Of a stretch of DNA of 64,000 bases, positions 25,811 to 37,672 are shown piece by piece. This DNA is from Paramecium sonneborni (lineage: Eukaryota > Ciliophora > Oligohymenophorea > Peniculida > Parameciidae): positions 286,860 through 350,859 of the forward strand of contig CAJJDN010000124.1 in NCBI GenBank assembly GCA_905182985.1. The letters are read 5' to 3'. Made by a program: the position numbers and the translations under genes. Positions within the stretch are counted from its first letter, which is position 1. Each line of letters starts with the position of its first letter. The notes beneath the pieces are model-generated. The model was not told the origin of the DNA and did not search any database. It saw only the letters and a list, made by a program, of their open reading frames with translations.

Positions 25811-26846
25811 ATGAAGAATATATAAGGAGTAAATCTTGAATGTGTAATCATTTAAGGTTTTAATTATCTCATAACAAAATAATTAAGCAAAAGTGATTCT
25901 GAAATAATATATAAAGGATAAAACTCCTAAACTTAAAAGTAAGTATTAATCAAAGTAATTAATATTACAAATTAAAAACAAATACAAAACTATCTGCTAT
26001 TGGCTTAAAAAAAATGCAAAAATGTCATGAACATTGTTAATATTGAATAAAAAGGCGAATTAATATTTTTGGCAATGGAATTCAGTGAAAAATGCCTGAT
26101 GACTGAATAATCAGAATAAATTAAGAAAAATGAAAGATATATTATAAAATAAATAGCAAATGGGCTGTTGGAGTTACACACTTTGGGTATTTCACATTAA
26201 AAAATTTCTTTAAAGAATATTGCAATTGAAACATTAAAAGATTAATAAAATAATAATAATTAATAGGTTTATAAGATATGCGATTATGGCGATTTACTAG
26301 ATGAAATCAATTTAGATGATTTTTATGCAGGAACAAATTATTAAGCTCCAGAATAAATTTATAATGAATCTATTCTTACATATCAAAATAAAGTAGATAT
26401 TTGGGCTTTTGGAATTATTTGCTATTAATTATTTAATACTAAAGAATCATATCAACCAAGTATTTAATTATAGATTTATTAGAGAAGCCAACGATTAAGA
26501 AGAAATTAACTAAAAAATAAAAGCTCTTAATTGTGATCCTAATTTTAAGAATTTATTTATATAAATGCTTTAAATTAATCCAGAGTAAAGATATAATATC
26601 CAATAAGTGTTAAATGAACTTAAAGTTAAATCTCAAATTTAATATAAAAAACAATTTAGATACAAAAGTATTACGTAAGGGAATTAAAATCATCCAAAAA
26701 CAGAATTCTTTAGAGTTTAGTATATATCACTATCAGGAATAAATTTATAATCAAGAAATGATTTCAATAAAAACTAAACCTAATTTGTTAGCAATTTTAA
26801 TTACGCTTTTTCTTAAGAATAAATAAAAAAATTAAATAATAGTTGA
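25811..26846 (+). CDS. Protein-kinase-like protein lacking the catalytic Asp (predicted pseudokinase)
   Basis: ATG at 25811, TGA at 26844-26846, one intron starting 26460 (25 nt ending GAG, or 28 nt ending AAG), leaving ~337 codons. Kinase landmarks: Lys in VLIKVINI, hinge ELIFLAMEFSEKCLM, catalytic loop GISHQKISLKNI, metal-binding loop CDYGDL, activation-segment end GTNYQAPEQIY, and DIWAFGIICYQLF. The HRD motif is HQK, so the catalytic base Asp is missing, and no Gly-rich loop is seen. Phosphotransfer activity is therefore unlikely; a scaffold role is possible. The N-terminal lobe may extend into the broken stretch upstream, so the true start is uncertain and the whole locus could be a pseudogene. 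Confidence 0.6.
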
Positions 26847-27072
26847 AAAATTATAAATACGGTTAAAATAAATTTTAAATAAAAATTATCTTCAAGGCTT
26901 AAATTTCTAATAGTTTGTGTTAATTATTTCAATTAAAACAATCTATTATAGCTTTTAATCACTATGATTTTCTCTTAACTATATGTAATAAACAATATTT
27001 TTTTCCTTTAATCAAGCAAGCAGAACTACTTATTAAATTTTTTCAATATACGTATTTGAATTAATTTTATTT

Positions 27073-28071
27073 ATGGATTGTATTTTAGAAACTATTCAAA
27101 AAGGAATTAGAAGTCTAGAACTGAAATAGCCTAGATATGCCCCTATTTACTATATTCTAACTAGTTCACTTTTATTTTCAATAAATTCAATGTTAAGCAA
27201 ATTTGTTTCAAATATTCCTTCCTCTTAAATAGTTTATTTTCGAGCAATAATTATGTGTTTGATGAATACTATAGTAACGAGCAATTAAAAAATACCACTC
27301 TATGGATTTACAAAAGATATTTACAAAAAATTATTTATGAGAAGCATATTCGGATGTTTAGGAACAATTTGTTTTTATTCAGGAATAATGCAAGTTAGTG
27401 TATCAGAAGGACAAGTTCTCTTTAGAACATCTCCTCTTTGGACTTCTCTTATGGCAATCTATTATTTAAAAACTGAAAAGTTTTAGAAGAGTTTATTTGT
27501 TAATCTGATTTTGTGCTTTTTCGGAATTTTTCTTATCAGTTAGCCACCAATACTACTAAATATGTTAGGTTATGAATAAATAGAAAATTAATAAGAGACA
27601 TAATTGATGGGGATAGTATTAATTATACTTGCTGCAATTTTCTCTTCTACTATACAAGTATTAATTAATTAATTGGCTAAATCAGTATTAATTTATTTTA
27701 TTTAGGTAAATCAATTGGTAATTCTATAATATTTCTCTATTATTTCAATTGGAGTAACATCTATAGCATTATTTATAATTCCAGCTTAATAATGGTTAAT
27801 TCCAAACTATTATGAAACAATTATATTAAGTCTGATTGGTGGAACTTCATATTTTTCCTAGCTTATGATGAATAGAGCATATATGAAAGGTAACCTTACT
27901 GAAATATCGATGCTGGGTTAATCCTAGGTTATTTATGGATATTTTATAGATACTTTAATGGGGACAAACTTATCTATTTTTAGTATTTTAGGTACAGTTA
28001 TAATTCTGGCTTCTTTAATAAAAGTTGTTCTAGATAAATCCAAATCTTCACAACAATAAAAAGGACCTTGA
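27073..28071 (+). CDS. EamA/DMT-superfamily membrane transporter (SLC35-like)
   Basis: Intronless frame of 333 codons, ATG at 27073, TGA at 28069-28071. About ten hydrophobic helices, e.g. YYILTSSLLFSINSMLSKFV, MRSIFGCLGTICFYSGIM, LMGIVLIILAAIFSSTIQVL, LSLIGGTSYFSQLMMNRAYM and IFSILGTVIILASLIKVV. The pattern of two five-helix halves, the RTSPLWTSLMA stretch near the end of the first half, and the last two helices are typical of drug/metabolite transporters of the EamA type (SLC35F/G). Substrate unknown. The short basic C-terminus (KSKSSQQQKGP) is probably cytosolic. Confidence 0.85.
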
Positions 28072-28193
28072 TAATCAGACAATTAAAAATTGAATAGATN
28101 TATATGTAATAAACAATATTTTTTTCCTTTAATCAAGCAAGCAGAACTACTTATTAAATTTTTTCAATATACGTATTTGAATTAATTTTATTT

Positions 28194-29192
28194 ATGGATT
28201 GTATTTTAGAAACTATTCAAAAAGGAATTAGAAGTCTAGAACTGAAATAGCCTAGATATGCCCCTATTTACTATATTCTAACTAGTTCACTTTTATTTTC
28301 AATAAATTCAATGTTAAGCAAATTTGTTTCAAATATTCCTTCCTCTTAAATAGTTTATTTTCGAGCAATAATTATGTGTTTGATGAATACTATAGTAACG
28401 AGCAATTAAAAAATACCACTCTATGGATTTACAAAAGATATTTACAAAAAATTATTTATGAGAAGCATATTCGGATGTTTAGGAACAATTTGTTTTTATT
28501 CAGGAATAATGCAAGTTAGTGTATCAGAAGGACAAGTTCTCTTTAGAACATCTCCTCTTTGGACTTCTCTTATGGCAATCTATTATTTAAAAACTGAAAA
28601 GTTTTAGAAGAGTTTATTTGTTAATCTGATTTTGTGCTTTTTCGGAATTTTTCTTATCAGTTAGCCACCAATACTACTAAATATGTTAGGTTATGAATAA
28701 ATAGAAAATTAATAAGAGACATAATTGATGGGGATAGTATTAATTATACTTGCTGCAATTTTCTCTTCTACTATACAAGTATTAATTAATTAATTGGCTA
28801 AATCAGTATTAATTTATTTTATTTAGGTAAATCAATTGGTAATTCTATAATATTTCTCTATTATTTCAATTGGAGTAACATCTATAGCATTATTTATAAT
28901 TCCAGCTTAATAATGGTTAATTCCAAACTATTATGAAACAATTATATTAAGTCTGATTGGTGGAACTTCATATTTTTCCTAGCTTATGATGAATAGAGCA
29001 TATATGAAAGGTAACCTTACTGAAATATCGATGCTGGGTTAATCCTAGGTTATTTATGGATATTTTATAGATACTTTAATGGGGACAAACTTATCTATTT
29101 TTAGTATTTTAGGTACAGTTATAATTCTGGCTTCTTTAATAAAAGTTGTTCTAGATAAATCCAAATCTTCACAACAATAAAAAGGACCTTGA
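28194..29192 (+). CDS. Duplicate copy of the EamA-type transporter (probably not a separate gene)
   Basis: Appears identical to 27073-28071, including flanks up to the N at 28100. Perfect identity with boundaries at the N favours an assembly duplicate over a recent tandem gene duplication. This copy has the genuine downstream flank. Confidence 0.8.
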
Positions 29193-29220
29193 TAATCAGA
29201 CAATTAAAAATTGAATAGAT

Positions 29221-29867
29221 TGTAGTATATAAAATTTTTTTCATTAAAATTATATAAATTATCAAATTTATCTTTCTTCAACAATTATAATACTTTTATA
29301 ATATTTTAAACATGTTTTTGAATAGATACTGAGTCATCATAAAAAAAAATCTCCTTAAAAAAACCACCCAATCATAAAAATATTCTAAATTTTCAAAAAT
29401 AATATAATTAATGGCATACTTTTTTTTATTCGTAGAAGATTATTATATCGAATTTATATCCTATATATTCAAAATCAAACAAAGATAATATATAAGCTCA
29501 TATATTAATTATCATAATTTTTAAATATATTAATAACCCAATTTATATATATTTTTTTGATTATTTACAATTATAAATTATAAAATACATTAGTTTTAAT
29601 TATGATATTTAATTATTTACCTTTTTGCGAATTTTATTACAAGAACTTAATTTCCTTATTGTTTAAGATTCAATGATTCATTTTAATTAATTTAAGTATA
29701 TCAAAGATTTTCTACTTTAACATGAATGCAATATTTCTTCTAACTTATTTATACCATAGAAATATCTCTATAATAATTTAAGTGGAAATAAATAATTAGA
29801 AATTGCCAATTGATTAAAATTACTGCAGTCTATAATTTAGTTAATAATTATAAATAATTTATTGAAA
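29221..29867. other. Intergenic gap
   Basis: About 650 A/T-rich bases downstream of the transporter. Dense TGA codons in all frames; nothing recognised. Confidence 0.35.
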
Positions 29868-30026
29868 ATGCCAATAAATACGCCTAATTTATTTGAGTCT
29901 TAAGAGCAATAATTCATAAATACATAATCTTAGACCAACAAGAATGATGATAGAAGAATTGAAAGTCATGAAAATGTTATGGAAAAAGCCAGATATTTTA
30001 GATGTATTAATAGTAGAAAGATTTGA
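29868..30026 (+). CDS. Possible 52-aa protein, unknown
   Basis: ATG at 29868, TGA at 30024-30026. Codon choice (GAG, GAA, CAA, TAA as Gln) is coding-like: it begins MPINTPNLFESQEQQ and ends YFRCINSRKI. Hydrophilic, with no signal peptide or membrane helix. It lies about 190 bases before the WD40 gene on the same strand. It may be a real small gene or a chance frame; a spliced extension is possible. Confidence 0.35.
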
Positions 30027-30216
30027 ATTAAAATAAAAGAGAATTTCCAATTCTTAAATTAAATTGTGGTTTTAGCATCTTGCTTAAATTATACAATTTT
30101 TTAACTTTTATTTGGATAACTTAATAAAAAAAATGCAATTTAACAAAAAATATTCATTTTACAAATTTGGATTTCAAATTCTATTGAATTTTAATAAATT
30201 ATATATAATAAAAATA

Positions 30217-32517
30217 ATGATTTAAAACAGAGTATAATAGAAATGTTTAGAACATTCTGAAGATATTGTGGCGATTGATGAAAGCGAGAAAGATCTTTAA
30301 AAAAGAACAATATGTGCAACATGTTTGACAAATCTTTTGGCCAAAGGACAGAAAAAATAAGTGAAAAATATAAAAGATTCTATTAATCAGATTAATGAAT
30401 TTAAATAATTACTAAAAGAAAATAGATTAAATTATTTAGAGACTATTCTAGAAAATATCAATTAATTTAATGATAGTGTTGAATAATTGAAAAATTTTTA
30501 TATCTAATAAATTGAATAGATAATGTCTACTATTAAAAAATGGGGAGAATCAATCTAAAATTTAGAAGAAGCTTTCATTAATAAAGTATAATAATAAGAA
30601 TCAATCGATTATTAATTGTTTGTAGAGTTCGTTAAGTAAGAGGAAAATGCTTCAATTTAAAAATAGGTTGATTTTAAAGTTAAGATCAAAAATTTATTAC
30701 TATCTCTGACCGAAACAGACTTAATTAAAAAAAACTAATTATTACTTGATAATCAATCTACACAACCAGTTTTATTTGAGAATAAGGAATATGGAGAGAA
30801 TAAAAATATAGAAAAAGTATTATTATAATAAATTTAGGAACTTAATATTATATGTGAAGATCATAATCAAAAAATTATTTTATTTGATCTTAGTAAAGAA
30901 AGAACAAGTTATAAACGTATTGGATGTTTGGGATGCTTAGATGGTACCAAAAATTAATATACTTCAATTTAGATAGCTCATGAAATTTGGTAAACAGTTC
31001 AATAACAAAGATTATAAAAAATGACTGAAAATCATGATTAGATTTAAAATAAAGTAAACAATCTTAAGTCTTATTTAAAAAAAATGTAAAAAGGATTAGA
31101 TTCTGCAATTGAGAACGCAACAAATAAAATAAATGTCGTTTTTGAAGATTATTCTACTAAAGTCAATAACTCAACCAACAATTTTAAGAATACATCTTGG
31201 TAAAATTTTTCTAAAGAGGAAATCATTGAAATAGCTTAAGATTTAAGCTAAATTAGTACATAAAATGGTTTGTAAGATCCATTATTAAACGAATATACTA
31301 AGTAAGATAACTTAATAAATTAATCTGTTTCAGATGCTTTATAATTTTTTTAAGAATGTTATGGAAGTTAATTAAATAAAATAAAGGGGTTAATTGATAA
31401 TTTATAAATTGTAAATAGTATTTAAATTGAATTGAAAGAAAGCACTAAAGAATTAGAATGTTAAAACACTATATTAACTATTGATTAATAATAAAAACAG
31501 CAAAAGATCTAAGAGTTTAAATAAACAAATTAATCTTAATAAAATTAATAATATTTGAATTCTAACTCTTATAGTATAGTACTAAATAGTTCTATAAAAT
31601 AAAATGAATATTGTTATGCATTAGCTATTAATTAAGATAATTCTATTTTAGTAGCTGGTTGTGATATGAAGATCAAAGTATTTGAATTTTAATAAGAATA
31701 GTTGAAATAAATTCAACTTCTCAGTGAACACTTAAATTTAGTTTTGACTTTGAATTTTATGTAGAAATCGAATTAATTTATATCAGGAAGTTCAGATAAC
31801 TTAATAATAATATGGTTTAGGAATGAAGATAATTATTGGATTTGCAAATAAAAATTAAATGGCCATTCAAGTTATATTTATTGTTTAATCTTAAACAATG
31901 ATGAAAATCTTATTATATCTGGTAGTAAAGATTCTGAAATAAAATTTTGGATCAAGCAAAATGAATGGAAATGTTGTTAAACAATTACAGACCATGAAAA
32001 TACTGTTTGTGGATTAAGTTTGAATGATCAATAGAATAAAGTGATCTCTTGTGGATCTGATAAAGTAATATTAATAATAGAACAGCCTGCATTAAATGAA
32101 AAATGGAATGTTATATAAAGAATAACTGTTGATGATTTTGGATATCGAATTTGCTTTATTAATGACAATTTATTCACATTTTAACCATATTTAAAGGAGT
32201 TTATGCATATTTATGAATTGAATACAATTAGTTAATAGTTTTCAAAGACAAGAGATTTAGCAGTCAGATGTAATTTTTAAGGATGCAATTATTTATATCC
32301 TAATTAATACATAAAGTCTAAATGTTTGCTTACTAATAAAAATGGATAGAATCTTAATTTGATTAGGATATAGAAAAATTAAGATTTTATAATTGAATAA
32401 GCTATTGAATTTGAAACAAATTGTTTTTATGGATATATGAGTAATGATGGAAAATATCTGATTACATGGGATAATAAACAATGTGAATTTTAAATTAGAA
32501 AATATTAAGAAAAATGA
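30217..32517 (+). CDS. WD40-repeat protein with Cys-rich N-terminal region and coiled coils
   Basis: Intronless frame of 767 codons, ATG at 30217, TGA at 32515-32517. A short Cys-containing N-terminus (KCLEH, ICATC) is followed by ~200 residues of coiled coil, a second Cys/His segment (IICEDHNQKIILFD, GCLGCLDG) and more coiled coil. WD40-like blades begin near residue 460: LVAGCDMKIKVFEF, FISGSSDNLIIIWF, IISGSKDSEIKFWI, VISCGSDKVILII, ending TWDNKQCEFQIRKYQEK. It is a longer paralogue of the protein at 259-1812 with the same final motif. Probably a cytosolic scaffold; function unknown. Confidence 0.85.
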
Positions 32518-33949
32518 TAAATTCATATTAAATTTTTAAATAAACATTTAAAAAAAGAAGTCGAATCAGATAAATATAAAAAAATTAGATATACTTACCG
32601 AGTTCATTGTTAAATAAGGAGATTAATAATTGTTTATTAAATACTATATTACTAGTTTATCTGTCTCTGGTTACTTATATACAAGTATGTACTATAAATG
32701 GGCGTCCTAATTAAATATACTTGATCCTTTATTAATTTAGTCTTAAGCTTAGGCCTTTTTGTAAAAAATTTTATTTCTTTATTCGAAAAAGAAAAAGGCT
32801 CTCCTTATCTAGTTTGCCACTAATTCTTCTTTCTACTAAATCGTCCACGATTCCGGTTCCTTCATAAATCCATCCATATCCAGCTAATCGATATCTCTCT
32901 CAGATTTGTGGTATCCAAAGTTAAGATCCTCATACTCTTACATTCACATAAGTTAGGGAATATAATATTTAATTTTTGATACTTCAATATAAATAATTTC
33001 CTTTTTCTATATTATTCGAAAGCTAAATACAAGAAAAGGTAGGGAATACCTAAATATTATCGATTATTAAAATTTCAAATGATTTAAATTAAATCAATTA
33101 TTATCCTTTTATGTTTTTTTATTCAACTAGAATTGATAACTTTTCTGTTTCATATTTACTGAAGAAGGATTAAATAGTTACTAATTATTCGACACCTAGT
33201 TGACAAGGGTTGAATTATCAGAGAGTCGAATGGATAGAATACCGAGAATAACCCCCCCAACTGGTGGACAAATTTGGGGTTAGAATGAGTTATTCATTAA
33301 AACATTCAAGCATTCCAATATTTTAGGGATTCATCTATTTACTGTCTAGCAATAAAAACTCAGTATTAATCCTTATTTGAAAAAGAAAATAACCCTTATT
33401 TTTCATCCAAAATCATATATTCATGTGACATTAATTTTTTATAATTTGCATCATTATAAAAATAGTTTCTAATTTAGAATAGCTTATTTTAATGCTGATT
33501 TTAGGTATCATTCTTTGTATATTCTTTAATTGAATCATGAAAAACTCTAGAACAAAATGAGAGTTTAGATGAATAAAAGAAAATGATTTTTCGAAAAATT
33601 AAGGTTAAGAAATAATGGGTAACTTTAATTTTAGAAATTATTTGATATAATAAAAGGATAAACAAAAAAGTAATAGAAATTAATTAAAATATTTTTATCA
33701 TGGCTATTTTAATTGAACAATAATATATTAAATTTTCTTTGGAAATAATTTATAAACTTTCTTAAGTTGGGAAGTAAAAAGGCTGCTTAACTACAACTTT
33801 AGATGAGCTCATAAAATTTATATTTGTAGTTTTCTAATTAGATATACAGGATTTTCTGACTTTTCTCAATCACAAGCAATAGTGAAGAATTTAGACTCTT
33901 TTTCACCTTGCTTGCCATTATGCAGATTTATTCATCTACATTTTCATGC
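32518..33949. other. Gene-free stretch flanking the reverse-transcriptase relic
   Basis: No intact gene. The right part (about 33750-33949), read on the minus strand, continues C-terminal of the reverse-transcriptase motifs but is broken by TGA and frame changes. Near 33235-33290 there is an unusually GC-rich patch with a run of seven C and a short AACCCC/GGGGTT inverted pair about 22 bases apart. Nothing else was recognised. Confidence 0.4.
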
Positions 33950-34620
33950 TATATTCTTTTGCTGTCTCCTTAAGCACTAAGAATATTTCACCTGCTACTT
34001 CTTCTGCATATGTCAATGCCCTTGTGCTCTTCATCTATCTTACTATTTATTATCTTCTTTTTGCCCATATTGAATATTATTCCATATTATCCTCTTTCTC
34101 ATTTCTGTCAGTAAATTATAAAATTCAATTTAACTAACATCGGTGCTATTAATGATAATCCATTTTTCAAGTTTATTTTTTCTTTTTCCATTTGATCCCA
34201 AAATACACTTCATCGTATAATGTCATTAGGAATCTACTTGCATCTCTATCCATTCACATTCTCTTCACAATCAATTCGTATAATTTCTCTCTATTTATTG
34301 AATTGTATGCATTTAAAAAATCTATAAACATTTTTGCCTTATCTTTACCTTTTTTCTTTTGATAATCGATGACTTACCGAAAGTTCATCTAAACTCCAAG
34401 TCTTGGCACAAATCCTAACTGGTCTACACTGTCTTATACTTCATCTTTCTCTAAAGATTCTCAGAGTAAAACATCTCAATCAATTTTATAATATGGGATT
34501 GTACATAAATAGGTCTAATTTACCCTCTTTTTCAAATTTTGAGCTACTCTATTTCATGGTATCAGTCTCATTTCGAATAAGTATTTGGTCTCTTTTAATT
34601 TATATCTAGCAGATTTACTT
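33950..34620 (-). mobile_element. Decayed LINE-type (non-LTR) reverse transcriptase
   Basis: Read on the minus strand with the Gln code, successive reverse-transcriptase motifs appear in order. They are RLIP then KRGQIRPIYVQSHIIKLIEM (~34560-34450), LGFVPRLGVQMN (~34425-34390), FIDFLNAYNSINREKLYELI (motif A, ~34340-34270), KNGLSLIAPMLVKLNF (motif B, ~34165-34115), and ALTYAEEVAGEIF (motif C, ~34030-33985). Motif C is YAEE where an active enzyme has YADD, and the reading needs at least two frame changes and crosses TGA codons, so the copy is dead. The order and spacing fit non-LTR retrotransposons rather than retroviral or telomerase enzymes. No endonuclease domain or tail was recognised. Such elements are normally germline-restricted in Paramecium, so a somatic remnant is notable. 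Confidence 0.75.
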
Positions 34621-34885
34621 ATCTATCTTTGTCATCCATTACTTCTCTTTTGTATCCTAATTCATTCCTGTTAGAATTGATAATTTTTACATGTGATAGT
34701 CGAAAAATTAATATTCTAGAAAAAACTAAATTAAAAGTAAGATCATAGTGGTGTCCTTAGAAGATTTTGGATAATCTCTGAAAAATAAATTTTTATTTAT
34801 GAAAGAAATTGTTGTCGCAGATTGAATATTTTCCATAATTGTGAAAAAAAGTTGAGCTTCAAACTTAGCATCAGTTCTATTTTTT

Positions 34886-35276
34886 TTCTTTTATGTTTTT
34901 TTTTTGGCTGTATCAAACATTATTGCTCTTCTATCACAAAATTATCTATTTAATAATAAAGTCGACAGAGAATTTAAGAATGAGTTTATTACTATTTGTG
35001 GATTATTTTATAAGGTAAAAAGTTAATTTAATTACATGTTGTAGCAGCCACAAAGAAGATCTTTAATTCATATAAAAATATCTATGAAATTTATGTGGAA
35101 TCAAGGAAATATCTAATTTAATATATCAAATGGGATTCTAATGAAAAATCGATCTTTAATATCATAATTGGAAGTAATTCATTAAATTTATTAGTAGAAT
35201 AAAAAGTTAAACGGGTCCAAATTAGGCAATATAATGGAATTTATTTAAATCCTCCTTAATTGTTTAGATGGTGAAT
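34886..35276 (+). pseudogene. Orphan coding-like fragment
   Basis: A plus-strand frame lacking a proper ATG reads AVSNIIALLSQNYLF and VDREFKNEFITICGLFYK, then (after a putative ~30-nt intron near 35017) KKIFNSYKNIYEIYVESRKY and VQIRQYNGIYLNPPQLFRW followed by TGA. Composition is protein-like but no family was recognised. It lies between the reverse-transcriptase relic and the WD40/pentapeptide gene and may be a gene remnant. Confidence 0.25.
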
Positions 35277-35369
35277 GGAAAAAATTAATACTTAATAAAT
35301 AATTTTCAATATTTAACATATTGCTACTATTCTTTATATAATTATTATTATAATAATAAAAATCAAATA

Positions 35370-37672
35370 ATGTTTTATGAAAACGAAATGAAATGCCAGC
35401 GTCATCTTTAAAATTTAATTACATCGATATGCGTTGATCGTGAGTGCAAATTTCAAAGGAAACTTTGCGCACGTTGCCTAGATTTAGATGTACATGGAGC
35501 CAACAACACTGTTTCTATAGATAAATTCAAAGAAATGGCTAACAAGAAATTAGAAATCTTTAAACAAACATCCAATGAACTTGCCAATTCAAGAGCAGCT
35601 TTTAAATAGAAGATTTCTCAAGCTTAAATCATGCTGAAGACTTTTTTGGATGATTCATCGGAATAAATCAAATAATTATTCGATAGATTTGATCAGGAAA
35701 ACTAATCCTACATAAATCTGATCACTAAAATCGTCTAAAATCCAGCAGAATCCTAATAAACTGATTTAGAAAAATTAGTCTCCATTATTATTGAAGAAGA
35801 GAGATAAATAAAAGATTAGAATATTTAGAAAATTTGTGATCTGAAGGTTTTAGATGAGATTAAGAATGAGTGGGAAAATGGAATTAAGACTGTTTTTTAA
35901 AATTCCAATGAATTATTATATAAGATTAAGTAAATCCAGTTAGTTGAGGGTGAAGTTTATTAAAAAGAGAAGGATCTCTTTAAAATTCTTGCTTCGGATA
36001 TTGATGAATAAATTTTAAAAAAAGTTATTGATTAGCAGGGAAATGATAATATTTCGAATATACTAACATTTTTTTCAAAGCTATCAGATATAAATCTATA
36101 TGCATCATTTGTCAATGAGCAAGTGACAATTTAAGATATAAAACAGAAAATTAAAAATATCATGAATGCTTTGAGAAATATTTTAGATCATCCCTTTAGT
36201 CAAATAAATTATAGCGAAGAAAGTTATGAAGAGGAAAGATTCAATCTCATTAAGAAGATATCAGGAAATAAGATGATTGTAAATTTTCTTAAATGTCTAG
36301 TCTAATTGACAAATATTGATGAAAAATTTATTTAATGCGGATCAAATGGATTAAATTTATTAGCACAGATGAAGGTTGATCTTACCAACGATAACTTTTA
36401 AGGCATCAGAATAAAAAATACATCTTTGATAGGTGGAAATTTTGTAAGATGTAATTTTAGTAAATCGAAGTTTGAAGATGTAGATTTAACGGGAGTGAAT
36501 CTTAATGGAGCTCTTTTATTGAAATGTGAATGGAAGAACATTAAAATCCAAGAACTTAATAAATTGGATGGTCATAGTAATTGGATCCAATCAGTATGCT
36601 TCTCACCAGATAAAACTACTTTAGCATCTGGCAGTGGTGATAAGTCAATACGATTATGGGATGTTAAGACAGGATAATAAAAAGCCAAAATAGATGGTCA
36701 TAGTGATAGAGTATGGTCAGTATGCTTCTCACCAGATGGAACTACTTTAGCATCTGGTAGTGATGATAAGTCAATCAGATTATGGGATGTTAAAACAGGA
36801 TAATAAAAAGCCAAATTGGATGGTCATAGTAATACTGTCTACTCAGTAAGCTTCTCACCAGATAACACTACTTTAGCATCTGGTAGCAGTGATATGTCAG
36901 TTCGATTATGGGATGTTAAGACAGGATAATAAAAAGCCAAATTGGATGGTCATAGTAATACGGTCTACTCAGTAAGCTTCTCACCAGATAACACTACTTT
37001 AGCATCTGGTAGCAGTGATATGTCAGTTCGAGTATGGAATGTTAAAACAGGATAATAAGAAGCCAAATTGGATGGCCATAATAGTTATGTCTAATCTGTA
37101 TGCTTCTCGCCAGATGGAACTATATTGGCATCTGGTGGTTATGATAAATCAATCAGATTATGGAATGTTAAAACGGGATAATAAAAAGCTAAATTAGATG
37201 GACATAGTCAGTGGGTTCAATCAGTGTGCTTCTCACCAGATAGAACTACTTTAGCATCTGGTAGTTAGGATAATTCAATCAGAATATGGGATGCGTAAAC
37301 AGGATAATAAAAAGCTAAATTAGATGGTCATAATAATTGGGTCCAATCAGTATGCTTCTCATCAGATGGAACTATCTTAGCATCTGGTAGTTATGATAAT
37401 TCAATTAGAATATGGGATTTGGAAATAGGATAGTAAATTTATCCGACAGATAAACGTTTCAAAGATCTAATTGAAGATTTGAAAATTCAACTACCAAAAA
37501 CAGGTATTTCTTTAACTTTTATTTAGATTTGAATTATCCAAAATTAATTATTTCTTCAGAACCAACTCTGTATGTATAAGGTGCTGTAATTTTAGGAGAA
37601 TTTGTAAATCATTAAGATTATGATTTGAAGCCTATTTTAAAACAATAAGGTTGTTACATTTTCGGCAATTGA
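35370..37672 (+). CDS. Pentapeptide-repeat plus WD40-repeat protein
   Basis: ATG at 35370, TGA at 37670-37672, one 23-nt intron (37504-37526), leaving 760 codons. The N-terminus has a Cys/His cluster ([24 protein letters not shown]), then ~280 residues of coiled coil. A pentapeptide-repeat patch follows ([36 protein letters not shown], with the A/N-L/F pattern every five residues), then seven nearly identical WD40 blades of 42 residues ([37 protein letters not shown]). The last exon adds a short tail ending GCYIFGN. High nucleotide identity between blades suggests recent repeat homogenisation. Probably a scaffold; NACHT-WD40-like proteins share such blades, but no NTPase motif is seen. Confidence 0.9.
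36567..37440 (+). repeat. Seven tandem 126-bp WD40-encoding units
   Basis: Units start at the conserved GATGGTCATAGT-type motif at 36567, 36693, 36819, 36945, 37071, 37197 and 37323, exactly 126 bases apart. Units 3 and 4 are almost identical. The array is in frame within the host gene. Confidence 0.9.

Larger units (their letters stand above)
26980..29220. repeat. Direct duplication of 1,120 bp around a single N (probable assembly artefact)
   Basis: 26980-28099 and 28101-29220 appear identical (offset 1121), separated by the N at 28100. The whole transporter gene lies inside, so two complete copies appear. Confidence 0.9.

Noticed and set aside
28194..29192. A recent tandem duplication of the transporter gene.
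   Set aside because: The copies appear identical and their borders coincide with an N, as at three other places, so an assembly artefact is more likely.
37071..37197. CRISPR-like or satellite array suggested by exact 126-bp periodicity.
   Set aside because: The units are in-frame WD40 blades inside a gene and have no spacers.
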